Assembly (NCBI RefSeq): GCF_004798865.1
Contig: NW_025336480.1
Location: 23,219,611 to 23,283,610 of the forward strand
DNA length: 64,000 nucleotides
Direction: 5' to 3'
Source of the DNA: Varanus komodoensis
Lineage: Eukaryota > Chordata > Lepidosauria > Squamata > Varanidae
Shown here in pieces: positions 34,411-46,440 of the stretch; the first letter of the stretch is position 1, and each line of letters starts with the position of its first letter. A program made the position numbers and the translations under genes. The notes beneath the pieces were generated by a model. It did not search any database, was not told where the DNA came from, and saw only the letters and a list, made by a program, of their open reading frames with translations.

Positions 34411-37400
34411 ATCAGTCCCAATACCGATAAGTTTTATAACTACAAGAGCGAGCAGTCTGCCGCCATCATCTTGCCGCTTATCACCAAGCTTCATCAGGCG
34501 ATGATGGAACCATGAAACTTCCCCAATCAGCCACAATCGACTTCACGATGCTACAAATCCATGTATTGAGTCCGTGAGCAGGCTATTCCATTCCTCCTGC
34601 GTCATCTGAGACCGAACTCAATTGTCGTAGAGTTGTCTCAAGGCCGCGAGTTGAGGGAACACACCACTCCTCGCGATAAAGAAGGGCAGAAGATCGACAT
34701 GTTGGCTTGCTGTATTTACGCCGCCACTGATCTTGGACTCCAGATTTCTAACTGTGAGGCTACACTGGCTTGCTACCAATATTTTCTGATGCAAAAATTG
34801 GAAAATATCACAGCGTCGCTTCCGGAACAGCAGAGAGATCTGGCCCGGATTTTCACCAAGGAGGCAATGCAGGTGACATTCCAGCAACTCTCCACGGCAA
34901 GACACCATGTTGATTGCGACTCCAGGGCCCTTGTTGGTGCTGTAGCCCTCCGTTGCCATGTCTGGCTCCAGAACTGCAACTTTCCGGATGAAACAAAACG
35001 CTGTATCAAGAACATGCCCTTCAATGGCTCAGGGCTGTTCAATGCCCGGACGGACCACTAGATGAAGACCATTCATGGGTCAAGGGTGACAGCTCGTTGG
35101 ATGGAAGTCCCCAACCAGTCTCGGCGTAAGTGGTCTTGGTCCCATCCATCCTACTGGTATCAACCCTACACACAATTCTCTGGCTGACAGTAATTCCAGC
35201 CTTGTCAGCAGCACTAGAAGCAACAACCACAGTGTTTCCAACAGAGCCGTCATCGACCTGATTCAGACAAACGCCAGCGCTGACAGGCTGAGCGAACCTC
35301 TCCTCATCTCCTAAACCCACCTTCCCCTCTTCCTTTTGGGGATCGACTGCAAAGTCGACTCCCCATTTGGGAGTCCATCACATCTGATCAGTGGGTTTTT
35401 TCCATCGTACAGCATGGTTACAGAATCGAGTTCGATACCGTACCCCCACCAGGACCGATTCGATTTACACCTCAGTCATCGGTTCACATAGACTAAGTTC
35501 AACAGCTTCTTCGTAAAGGAGCGATTCGACACCTCACACACTCCGAGGGGTTGCACGGCTTCTACTCGAGATATTTCATGGTTCCTAAGCATTGTGGTGG
35601 TCTTTGTCCGATACTGGACCTACGTGGCATCAACAAATTAATCAAAACTAAGAAGTTTCGGATGAACACCCTTCAAAACATCCTTCCATTGCTCAGGAGA
35701 GACGATTGGTTTACTTCTTTGGACTTAAAAGATGCATATTTTCATATCCATCCATCTCATAGGCGTCTTCTTCGATTTACGGTCAGTTCTGACCTGTTTG
35801 AATATAACACTTTGCCATTTGGACTGGCTATTGCTCCTCGGGCCTTTACAAAATGCATGGCCCCAGTGTGTGCGCATCTTCGGCTCCAGGGCATTCAATT
35901 GTACCCTTACCTGGACGGCTGGTTGATTGTCTCCTCATCTAGAGAAGGCCTTCGACCATCAATTCGGACTACTTGTACCCTCTTGGATGATTTGGGACTG
36001 TGTATTAACCACAAGAAATCGTGCCTTGCTCCTTCACAGATCATCGATTTCATCGGAGCCCATCTCGACTCTACAATAGGGCAAGCCTTCCTTGCACAAG
36101 GACGACAAGACAACCTTTGTGCATCCATTCAGCTAATCCACATGGACGGAACTGTTCCAGCACTATCAGTGCAGAAACTCCTCGATCACATGGCCTCCAC
36201 AGTCTCAGTAGTCCCACATGCCAGACTACAAATAAGGCCCCTTCAACTGTGGTTCAATGGCCTCTTCCCACCTCAACAAGACTCGCCTCAGTGGCTTCTC
36301 CGCCTTCCAACCTCCATCCTCCAAACCTTATCATGGTGAACTATACAAAACAATCTGTCTGTTGGCATTCCGTCCCATCCGCCTCAACCAACCCTGACTC
36401 TGTTCACTGATGCTTCCCTCACTAGGTGGGGAGCCCTGTGTGCTGGCCTCCAAACTCAGGGCACCTGGGACTATCAAGAGACCACCAAGCACATCAATTA
36501 CCTAGAACTGCTGGCAGTCTTCAAAGCCCTTCGGTCATTCGAGGGCACTCTTCGGGGACAAATTGTTCAGGTTGCCTCCGACAACATTGTGACTGTATTC
36601 TATATAAACAAGCAAGGCGGAACGAAGTCTGCCTCCCTGGCTCACCTGGCTATGCAACTGTGGGACTGGTGTATCCCAAAGGAAATTATCCTCCTTGCCG
36701 TTCACCTAGCCAGTACCAACAATGAGGAGGCAGACACACTCAGCAGACAGATGTCGACGACCCACGAATGGAAACTAAATCATCAGACCTGCCATCACCT
36801 CTTTCAAACACAGGGCTTTCCAGACATAGATCTGTTCATCACTCACACGAACACGGTGTGCAAGACATACTGCTCCCAGGCAGGCATCCGCCCGGGTTCG
36901 AAGGAAGACGCTCTAATGATCCCATGAGTGAACACATTCTTTTATGCGTTCCCCCCGATACCACTTACTACGAGAACCCTCACCAAGATCACCTTCGACA
37001 ACGCTCAGGGAATTCTCATCACTCCCTGGTGGCCCCGCCAACCATGGTTCCCTACTCTTCTCCGTCTGTCTGGCAAGCCCTTTGGATGACTGCCTCTCAT
37101 ACCTCATCTAATCCGGGTTCATCACCCGGATCTTCCTTCACTCAATCTAACAGCCTGGCTCATTTGATGAACCATGGTGTTTCTCAGTACCGGCTGCTTC
37201 AGTGGCTCCGACACCGACCCGGCGCTATCCGGATACTGCTCTTTGTTCTCCCTTGATACCGACAAACGCTCCATCGGATCTGAGTATTCTACATCCCGAT
37301 ACTCAGTTCATTCTCCAGTCTGCACTAAGACCTGCGACCCACCGCTCTTACACGGCTAAATGGAGGCACTTTACATCTTTAGCTGAATCTAATAGCTTTA

Positions 37401-38334
37401 TTGCTCACTCAGCCTCCATTGAAAATATTCTTCAATTTCTGTTGTCACTACACCAGACTGGACTTAAACCTTCATCTATCAAAGTTTACACTGCTGCAAT
37501 TTCTCACTATCATGGCCAGGTGTTGGGTTCTTTGATATTCTCTCATATCCTCATTAATCGATTCCTTAAAGGACTACAAGATGTACACCAGTTAGACCTA
37601 TTTTTCCGACTTGGAGCCTCTCTGTTGTTTTGCAGGCGCTCACCAGACCTCCTTTCGAGCCCTTGGCGACTACTGACTTGTGCCTCTTGTCTTGGAATAC
37701 TGCCTTTTTTGTCGCTATCACATCGGCTAGAAGGGCCAACAAACTCTGTGCACTCTGTAGAGACCCTCCTTATCTCAATTTCCATAAGGAGAAGTCGTTC
37801 TACGTACCGATCCAGCATTCTTACCGAAAGTTGTGTCACCTTTCCATATCAATCAAGACATTATCTTACCAGCCTTCTTCCCTACTCCATCTACACCGAT
37901 AGAGCGATCGTTTCACTCTCTCGACATTCATCGTTGCCTTGCCTTTTACAGATCTCGCACAGAATCCTTTCACAAAACTAACCGGCTTTTCATCAAGCAT
38001 TCAGAACATGACAAGGGCTCTCCTATTGGGTCCCAAAGACTTTCGAAATGGATTGTACAGACTATCGAGTTTGCTTGCTATATCAGCTTGCTAAATTGGA
38101 CTTACCTGTCATGCCCAAGGGGCACTCCACGAGGACTGTCACGGCTTCTTCTGCCTTTACTACTGGCATTCCGATCTAAGACATATGCAAGGCTGCCACT
38201 TGGACTACTCCTTGCACCTTTGCCAGACATTACCACCTTGATGTGCGTGCCAGACATGATTGCTCCTTTGGTCGGGCAATCCTTTCTTCTGTTCTCCAAT
38301 GATGACACTGCCCACCTCTGGGTCCGGTAAGCTT

Positions 38335-38440
38335 GCTAGTCACCCATATGTGTGATGCACAGAGGCCACGACAAAGAAAGGCAGGTTGCTGACCTGTAAC
38401 TGTGGTTCTTCAAGTGACCATACGTGCATTCACACAACCC
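38335..38440. repeat. Internal complementary region of the DIRS element
   Basis: The first half (cacccatatgtgtgatgcac, agaggccacgacaaagaa) is the inverse of the element's left end at about 33608-33645. The second half (aaggcagg, acctgtaactgtggttcttc) is the inverse of its right end at about 38775-38812. A junction complementary to both termini is expected from the circular-intermediate replication of DIRS elements. Confidence 0.8.
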
Positions 38441-38621
38441 ACCTGCCAGCCTCACTCGGTGTCAGTGACTGGGTTTCTACGGCACCGTGTACCTTGATGC
38501 TGTATCCGTAGATGGGTTTTCTCTTAATGTATGGATTTATTTCTATGTGTACGCCTAGTATTCAGCAGATTCCCTGCAATACTTAATGCTCCTGCTTGGA
38601 GGCGAACAATCAGTCTCCAGT

Positions 38622-38812
38622 AGACTGAGGAAATGGCAGGCACTCCACCTTCTTATACTGTGGGGGGGGAGGGGTGCAGAGTTCCCGCCATAACCGTTAA
38701 GCTTTAAATCTTTCCAGCCACAGGCACTGTGCAGGCGCAGCACCCATATGTGTGAATGCACAGATGGCCACTCGAAGAACGACAGTTACAGGTGAGCCAC
38801 CTGCCTTTCTTC
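38622..38812 (-). repeat. Right terminal inverted repeat of the DIRS element
   Basis: Reverse complement of the left repeat over about 130 bases (tggcaggcactccacc, ttaagctttaaatctttcc, ccacaggcactgtgc, agcacccatatgtgtg), followed by a unique end (gaagaacgacagttacaggt) that is copied inverted in the internal complementary region. Confidence 0.85.
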
Positions 38813-41800
38813 AGCCCAAATAGTCTTATACTGAGCAGGAAACAGCATGCAAGAATCTCTGCACACTCAGCAGTAGATGGTTAGTGCTCAAATACTTGCT
38901 TTGATGATTAGAACTCAAATACTCAAGGTAACTTTAGAGAGGGACTTGAGCACTAAAAGTCCCTCTGAATGACTGTGTTAAAACAGGATATTCAAAAGGC
39001 TGTTCCAGGAGCAACGCCGGATGGAGAATTCAGGATGGAAGTTAAAAAACAAAACAAAACCACCAAATTTTTGTTCTCCCATGTGGAAAAATGGAAATAG
39101 TTCTCTTTCACTAAATGAGGAAATACTGTATCATAAAAGTTAGATGTTAATATAGTATTGTAGTATTCTGGCACTTGCTTTTTTTAACTAACACCTTCTT
39201 TGTGAAAATTCCAGCACAGATAGACTCGCCCCCCCCCCCAGCCCCCTGTACTCTGCTATTATATGGCCATTCCTGTTTCTTATGGTGGAGATCTAGTTGT
39301 TAAGACTGATTGATTTGAGTATCTCTTTCTGTGTAGGTCTAAAGAGAAAGAAAAAAATCCTGCATGTCAAAAAAAAAAAAAGATGGAGACCATTTGCTTG
39401 CTACATTTTTAGTTGATCTATATACAGATTAAATGCTCTTGATCTATTAAACGTAAATAACATTTTTCCATACTTGGAATAATACAAAATTATTTCTCTC
39501 CTTTCTCTCTTCTTTCTGGCTTGTCTTGAGGAGCTACTACTGTTGTCTCACTACAAATTAAACCTCAAGGAGAGATGCTTTTTCATTTGCAGGTATATTT
39601 TTATGTGACAGCTGTTATTTTAGGACCAGGGACTTGCTGTTAATTCTGGGAAGTCAGAAATACATTCATCTCATCAACTCTAAGAATTACTGCCACCCTT
39701 TGAGTTTTCATTATTAGCATTTCTCAGAGGCAAGGATGGCTGAAATTTACAGCAGTGTTTGGTCTCACAATATGAGAATGTTTCATAAATGCTGCCAGAT
39801 GTTATTCAGCTGAGGTTCTGTGCAGCTGAAAATTCCTCTTTGGTGCAGACTATTAATGCTTTTATGGAGATTTTTGCCTCTGTTAGAACACAGAGTGAGA
39901 TACCCTATCACTTTCAGGATTGCTAATGGAACACAAAATTACCATACTAATTAGAACCTAGTAATGCTGTATGAGGAATTGCTATTGTTGCTAATTTAGG
40001 GGAAAAGCCAGATAAAATTAAAAGGAACATGCCCTTAAAGAACTTTCTGTTAGCTTAGCCATACATTATCCTCCTGAATGTCCTTAAAGGCCATTTTTAT
40101 CCCCCCAGATACCCAGCAGAGGCCACTGTCTGTGTGGAGCTCAAAAAAATTAAAACCGAAATCACCATTTTGCCACAGAAATTCAATAGCAATGCATTAC
40201 AAAGTGCTACAGTGGTTAACATTTAACTTGTTAGGGGTGGGAGGAATCCAGATTGTAGCATGGCAGAAGGGCAGCTTGAGCCCCAAGTTGCTGTTTCCCC
40301 CGAAGAAGCTATTTCTTGTTGTGGCCCCAGCCGGAATGGAGGGCAGTTGTGTGCCTGCTGCTTAAGGGATATGTTGACTGGGCCATTTCCTATGTTCACT
40401 CAGAAGAGTTCTAAAAATAAACTTAAAACTCAAAGTGTCTGAAGTACAGTGACTGAATTAGCATTATTGGATGCTTACATGCCTGTTCCTTTAATTATCA
40501 GACAAAAAAATAGCCATACATGAAAACAAATATATTTGGCTTGGGAGATTAGTGGAACCAAAAATTGGGACCGTCACTTATTGTAAGAACTGTAGGCTTT
40601 AGGACAGGGTTAGGCAATTGGTGCCCCCCCAGTTGGTGTCCCGCAAAGGGCAAATAGTCAGGGATTATGGAAAGTGTACTGCAAAATATCCAGATTGCCG
40701 ATGTTGGCCCTAGGCCATTCCTTTCCCATATTTGATTTGGAGAGAGAAATTGCTGAGACTGGGTCATAGGATACCTTGTGACATAATGAGCGAAGCACAT
40801 CTTGAATTGAATTGAAATGGGTAGGACAGGAAGAATGGGCAGAATTCCTAGGAGTAACTGTACAATTTCGTTTCCTTTACTGATGCCTTTATAGAACTGC
40901 CCTATAGGAATAAACTTAGTTTTGTGGTTATCTCCATCCTGTGCTTTACCAGTCCATTTGGAGGAGAGGGGGTAAGCAATCTAAAACACAGTTAAGATTA
41001 CATATTGTAAGCACTGTATGCAGACTTCTAAATTACACTGCAGTCACTTTTTTTACTATTCCATGTGTGTATGCTTACCACATAATGAAATAGTGGAGAA
41101 ACTTATCTTGTTACCTATTATGCCTGCTACTACAAATGTTTAGTACTACATCCAGCTAGGTACAAAAATGACTTTTTGAAATAAAAGATGCCCCCAGTCC
41201 CAGATAATCTTTTTCTACTGAGTTTAATTTGTTTCTTTATTGCCATTGGACAAATTGATGTTAAAATAAACTCTGGTGCATAGTCCCTTTTCTTCCCCTC
41301 ACCCCATTCTTAAATGTGTATGAAACTAGGTAAAATTCCTGTCTATTATTGCTGTAGAAATTAACCATACTAATATTATCTCTTTGTCTTCAGTGAGGCA
41401 AAAGTTGAATATTATCAAAAGAAAAACTTTTAAGTCTGGAATAGACAGAGAAAAGAATAGAAAGCATACTCTGTGACAACGTATAGGAAAAAGCACCCCT
41501 AGACTGCGATGTGGGGAGGTCTTTCCGGTAGGAGGGAGAGAACTTTTTTGAGACAGGGACCCTGAAAATCTACATGCTGGCAGGAAGCTTTTACAACTTT
41601 AGGTGCACAGCTGCCTGCTATATTTTCAGTGTAACTGTTCTGTCAGGTCATGAAAAGGGATATGAGTGTTGTGATTGCTAGGCATTTTTAGCCTTCTAGG
41701 CAACTGAAAGCACACTTTATCCTCTTTGACTTGAGAAAATAGACTCAGATGAGAATGAAAAAAAATGAGGTGCCCTAGTAGGGTTAGGTTCAAGACTGCC

Positions 41801-44111
41801 ACTCATTAATAAAAGTTGGAGAGGAGTATAAATAGCAGCATTTTAATAACAGCGATGGCACGTATTTGTGCTTCTGTCTACTCCCTGTTTTTAGAACATG
41901 AAATGTTGAATGATTTGTTCTTTGTAAAGCTCAGAATTAACTTAGGAAATAGTAAGGGTGAGGGGTGGGGACAGCCAAGACAACACAGGCTGCATCTCTC
42001 TCAGGTGCACAATCTCAGTACCATTCAAATACCGGAGGGAACTCGCTTGATTGAACACTTTGCTGTTACAAAACAGCAATAACAGCACAAACAGAGAGAA
42101 GCAGGACAACAGAGAGAAAGTTAAGCTATCACCCTGAACTCTGTTTATGTGCATGATTTTTTTGAATTGTAAGTTAGAGCAGTCTTGTAAGTTAGAGCAG
42201 ATGACCATGCCCATCTGATGTTTTAGGCTCCCATTGTTACGAGTCCCTAGTCAACACTGTAGTCAAAAAGAGACTCGGTTTCTTTTGTACCCGAGTACCT
42301 GATCAAAGTAAACCAGCACTATCCTAGTACAAGTATCGCCCTAACCTTGGAACACTTGCCCTGCAGATACCCATGTGGAGGTGCCCACTTAACCATGCTT
42401 TAACCTAGCATCTCCTATGCCCAGTCTTGAGCACATTGTCATGACCTGCAGATGCACCAATGAGAAGTACAGTAGCCTATAACCTTCTGTGCTCATGAAA
42501 CAGAGCTAAATACAGCATAGTTTATTTGAGGGAAGGAGGATTGAATTGTTGTGTTTCAGAAATATGAGCCAGCCTACAGGAGGCAATGCATTTCCTCTTC
42601 ATAAAATTTGAAAGTGGTCTTACTTTGCCTCAGTTGGCATTTTAAATAAAAGGATTTTTCAGATTATTATTTGTAGTAGTAGTGGTAGTAATGGTACTGT
42701 TAGACCTATTTTAGAGCCACTTTCGGCAAAACTAGCATTTCTAACATTGATTAAGTTTTGGGTTTCTTATTGCACGTCTTGATAGCTCTGTAGAAACATT
42801 GGCAAAGCTTATCTTAACCTCAGATAAGTTACTAGAGAAATCTTTCTTGCTCTTCCCAGGTAAGAAAGAGGAGAGAGTTGCTAAATTTCCAAATATACAG
42901 TGCTACGAACAACTTAAAAGCAGCTTTTTATTCACTTCCTTTACTCTAGGAGTTTCAGGACTTCTCTAGAAGAGGCTTGAGTTACCTTGTTTAAGCTTCA
43001 AAAACTTGAAACTAGGGCACTTTTTAATTTCATTTTTAGCTCAAAAGTAAGTGAAGCAGCCCTTGACTGTCCACAGAATGAAACCACTTCCAATTTTTCG
43101 CATATCAGACATAGAGAACTAGGACAAAGAATCAAAAGTCAGGCATGCAACAAGTCAGGCAAAAAGAGTCAAAGAAATTTATACTTATGAATGTTAAAAC
43201 TGCATTGTTTTAATATGTTTTTTCTGGATCTTGAAAGTAATGCAAAAATATCCAATGATTAAAAATTAGAAATGGTTCATGATCTGCTTCACTTTTCCTT
43301 AAAGCTTTTTAAGCTTTATTTTGCTTACTGAAGCATAGACTTTGCCCTACATGGAAAAAGAATAATCCTGAGCACTTTTTATGATAGACTCCTGGTGGTT
43401 GGTTCTGTGGGTTCCTTTTACCAGCTATACAGATTCTGGTCCTTCTTGAACAGAGAGGATCTTGCTATCCCGGCATGTATTTGTAAATAGTGTAAAGCAC
43501 TCTGTGTGAGCTTCTTATCAGGATGGCTTGCAAGCTCCACATCTCAAAATGTGCTTGTCTGCCTAGCTTCTCTCGAATGCTGGAAAACATAAATATCTTC
43601 AGCCTGTATTACATTCTCTTCCTGGTTGCAAGTGTTCTTCCAGGTTAAGTACAGGTTGCTGGCTTTAACTCTAACCTTTATGGTTGGGAATCCACACACT
43701 TTTAAAACAACCTGCTAGTATCTTATGTGCCGCAAGAATTGAATTCCTCAAATCAGCCACTGCAGGACTTGTCAATTGCTGGAAGCAGAACTTGGCATAA
43801 ACAACTCTGTGGCTGCCTTGAAAAAGACTCTAGAGCACACCCATTTTGGTTATTGCTGGCTCAATTTTTTTTCAGGTTTTATGGAGCAAGTTCAACTTAA
43901 GAACACCTTTTTAGGTAGTATTTTGTTGTTTTGTTGTCTTTAAGATATAAGACTCAAATTATGCCTTAGTTCCTTGAAAGCTGCTCTGAATCAATGCTCT
44001 AGTGGCCCAAACTCTTCTATATACATTAATTTTAAAACGTTTTCAAAGAGATGAAAGATTGGTGCTTAAACATACCACTGGGATAATGTGTTAAGGCTGT
44101 GCTAGTCCATT

Positions 44112-44186
44112 AATTTATTTAGGAGCAAGCCCCATTGGACAAAGCCCCACTGACTTCTGCATATGACTGCACAGGATTACACTACA
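44112..44186. repeat. Short old interspersed repeat
   Basis: gagcaagccccattggacaa, ccccactgacttctgcat, gactgcacaggattacac. The ordering (agccccattg, agtgggact-like, acttctgcatatg, aggattacac) is a pattern familiar from many squamate intergenic regions. Weaker relatives may be present at 32796-32860 and 55975-56045. Confidence 0.35.
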
Positions 44187-44654
44187 GACATTTTACAGAA
44201 GACTTGTCCTGAAAAGGTCAGGTTTCATAACTGTTGGAGTAGATTAATTGTGATTAGTTCTTTGCTATAATTTGGCATACTTGTCATACCATGCCCAATG
44301 TATCTTACCCACCGGGCTTATATTAATATGAGTGGAAGAGACCCCTATTGCAGTTGTCATTAAGGGTGTAATTCCCTGTATGTTCAGACAGAAAAGGTCT
44401 TATAATTAACTGTATGGCAGGCTGGAGGGAAGCTGGGAGTCGTACGACTTTTATTCTAGCTAAACATGCATAAGATTGCACTGTAATGGTGCAGCTCCTG
44501 GGTGTTCTACTGAGAAACCAGTTACTTTTAGCTCCTCTTCTCTTTGAAATGTATGCACTCCAGCTGGTTATTATAAAAACATTGTGAATAAGGATGTGAG
44601 CTTTCTTCTGCCCACCTCCCTGTCTGCCTCTCAGACCCTTTCCATTTGTGTCAT

Positions 44655-44782
44655 GAGTTTTAGATTGCAAGCCTGAAGGCGCCTGGCTTATAACTGATCT
44701 TCCTAAGCTGCTTTAGAAGCCGTTTTCAACTGAAGAGTGGGGTGGAAATCCATCAAATGAACGCTAGTAAATAAATAAGTAT
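44655..44782 (+). mobile_element. CR1/L2-type LINE, 3'-terminal scrap
   Basis: tttagattgcaagcctgaag, then agaagccgttttcaactgaa, gagtggggtggaaatcc and a taaataaataag tail. This is the layout of the 3' end of CR1-group LINEs (aagcc...gcctttt...gctgaaaagcggggta...aaataaataa). It ends 66 bases before the PX exon at 44849. Confidence 0.6.
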
Positions 44783-44848
44783 TAATTTATCTCTGCATCT
44801 GTTTGATAAATGCTTGTCAGCTGATTCATTTTCTGGTGTCTGTTGCAG

Positions 44849-44932
44849 CTAGCGATGTTAGAATTTCCTCCCAAGAAGCTTTTTGGAAACAAGGATGAAC
44901 GAGTCATTGCAGAGCGTCGGAATCACTTAGAG
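44849..44932 (+). CDS. KIF16B: KIF16B PX-domain exon 3, proline motif and membrane loop
   Basis: An 84-base, phase 0 exon of 28 codons, with acceptor tgtctgttgcag and donor ttagag/gtaata. It reads LAMLEFPPKKLFGNKDERV then IAERRNHLE. FPPKK is the conserved PX proline-rich loop. The adjacent LF pair corresponds, as I recall, to the Leu-Phe residues reported to insert into the endosomal membrane in human KIF16B (Leu1248/Phe1249). RRNHLE begins the helix that carries the second basic phosphoinositide contact. An old CR1-type LINE end lies less than 70 bases upstream. Confidence 0.96.
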
Positions 44933-46324
44933 GTAATAGAATTTTTTACAACAGCTTTATGCAGGTATATTTCTACAGTTCTGCATGCTTGACCAATAGG
45001 AATTGTTTCTATGTGGTAGAAATTAAATAACCTATTGGTTAATATTGCTGCTTCATTTAACACAGGAGATGGCAGTAATAGATCATAAAGTAATGAGGCA
45101 TATAAATAATAAGTATTATTCTTTTCTTGTAAGGCAGTATCTTTGGAGTTCATAGCAAGCATGTTCATTACAGGACTAAGAGGTTTTACATGAGATAAGT
45201 ATTCAGAACAGAGAGCTGAGCATATTCCATGGCCAACTGACTGGGAATGGTGAATGAGAAACTGAAAGGAAAGGGTAATGGAATGGCGTATCCTAACCAG
45301 GAGAACTCCACACTGCAACATTTAATTACAGTTCTCTCTTGCTAACTTCCTGTTTTGTGGGTATTTTATGAGTGCAGTATGAATATGAGAAGGCCTGCAA
45401 TTTTCATGTTGTGGTTTTATATTAGGTGCCTTATAAAGATGTCTGTTGGTTCATATAACCAAGTACTGTCTGCTCTGGTGCACAGTAGCTTTCCAAGGTC
45501 TCTCTCAGCTGGGTATACTGATTCCTGATATTTTTCTAGTTGGAGATGCTAAAGATTTAATCTAGGAACTTTTGCATTCATGACATCTACTCTTCAAGTG
45601 GAATAAGAAGCAGGAGCACTTATCTTCACAAAAAGTATTTTTCCCTTGTTTTCTGTTTAGCAATTAAAGTCACTTAATTTGGACTAGAAACTCTTTGATT
45701 TGCTCACACTTTCATAGTGAATATGAAAAGCTAAAAAGGATGACACTGTCAAATTCATAGTGGTCAGGACTGCACCAAAGATATTACTGTTTCAATTATT
45801 AGGTTAAAAGAAGTACCTTCAGGAAAACACAATATTGCTAGAAATAAAAGCTCAGTTCTGATGGTGCTCATCTTTTTAACTCTGTTTTCTGCCACTGTTT
45901 CCCCTGTCTTGTGCTTATTCTGCACCATTGTGGTGCCTGAATGAGTCATATGGACAATCCTGCCTGATTGGGGAATTATCTATTGAACTGGATGCCATTG
46001 TGACTCTATGTAGCCAAATAAGCTTTGGCTATAATGAGTTTCTCACATTTGTCTCCACATGTCAAATGAATGGTAGTGCACCAGCTGGCTCTGCTTCTGA
46101 TATCCACTCTTGATGGCTAAAGGAGAAAGCAGGGTTTTTACAAGTATGTAACAGTATGTGTAGAGAACTTTGTATATGATCAGGAGCCCTCATTCTCAGC
46201 TGAGGCTGGGAAGGGTCCAACTAATGTATGAACTCTTAATTTGATGGAGCCTTCTAAACCAGTCTTCAAAATATCTTACTAAAAGAGGAATGTTAATTTT
46301 AATCATGATGAAAATGTTCCTAAT

Positions 46325-46440
46325 AAACATGCTCAGTTTAGCCCTATTGTATATATGTCTGTATTTGAATTGTGCCCCACCTTTCTATCCCACCTTGGTA
46401 TGCGGGGTCATTTACAATCATAAATAAAATGTGATTCATT
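46325..46440. repeat. Decayed dispersed-repeat end
   Basis: attgtgccccacctttctat followed by ggggtcatttacaatcataa and aataaa, the layout of an antisense LINE/SINE 3' end (cccgcctttctcc ... ggcttacaa) much altered. Confidence 0.35.

Larger units (their letters stand above)
33605..38812 (+). mobile_element. DIRS-type tyrosine-recombinase retroelement, fossil, about 5.2 kb
   Basis: A long retroelement in sense with KIF16B. Parts in order: left terminal inverted repeat (about 33605-33771); gag-like ORF1 region (about 34440-35340); reverse transcriptase (about 35540-36340, with LDLKDAYFHI and LPFGL words); RNase H (about 36400-36760, with SDNIVTVFYI); tyrosine recombinase region (about 37200-38330); internal complementary region (about 38335-38440); right terminal inverted repeat (about 38622-38812). 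The inverted ends plus an internal region complementary to both ends are the defining DIRS layout, with no LTRs and no DDE integrase. It is broken, with several breaks spread over its coding parts. Recognisable ends and long readable stretches suggest moderate age. Confidence 0.85.
22120..44848 (+). other. KIF16B: 22.7 kb repeat-rich intron splitting the KIF16B PX domain
   Basis: The largest intron here. It contains CR1/L2-type LINE ends (23640-24877, 25500-26289, 44655-44782), a SINE with an assembly gap (26356-26674), a MITE-like inverted repeat (27398-27556), an L1 (29136-30540), an L1 scrap (33163-33300) and a DIRS element (33605-38812). The stretches 22850-23640, 27560-29060, 30560-33160 and 38820-44650 show no gene I can support. 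Confidence 0.7.

Noticed and set aside
42154-42200. Short tandem duplication ttgtaagttagagcag
   Set aside because: A real 16-base direct repeat but too small to mean more than local slippage.
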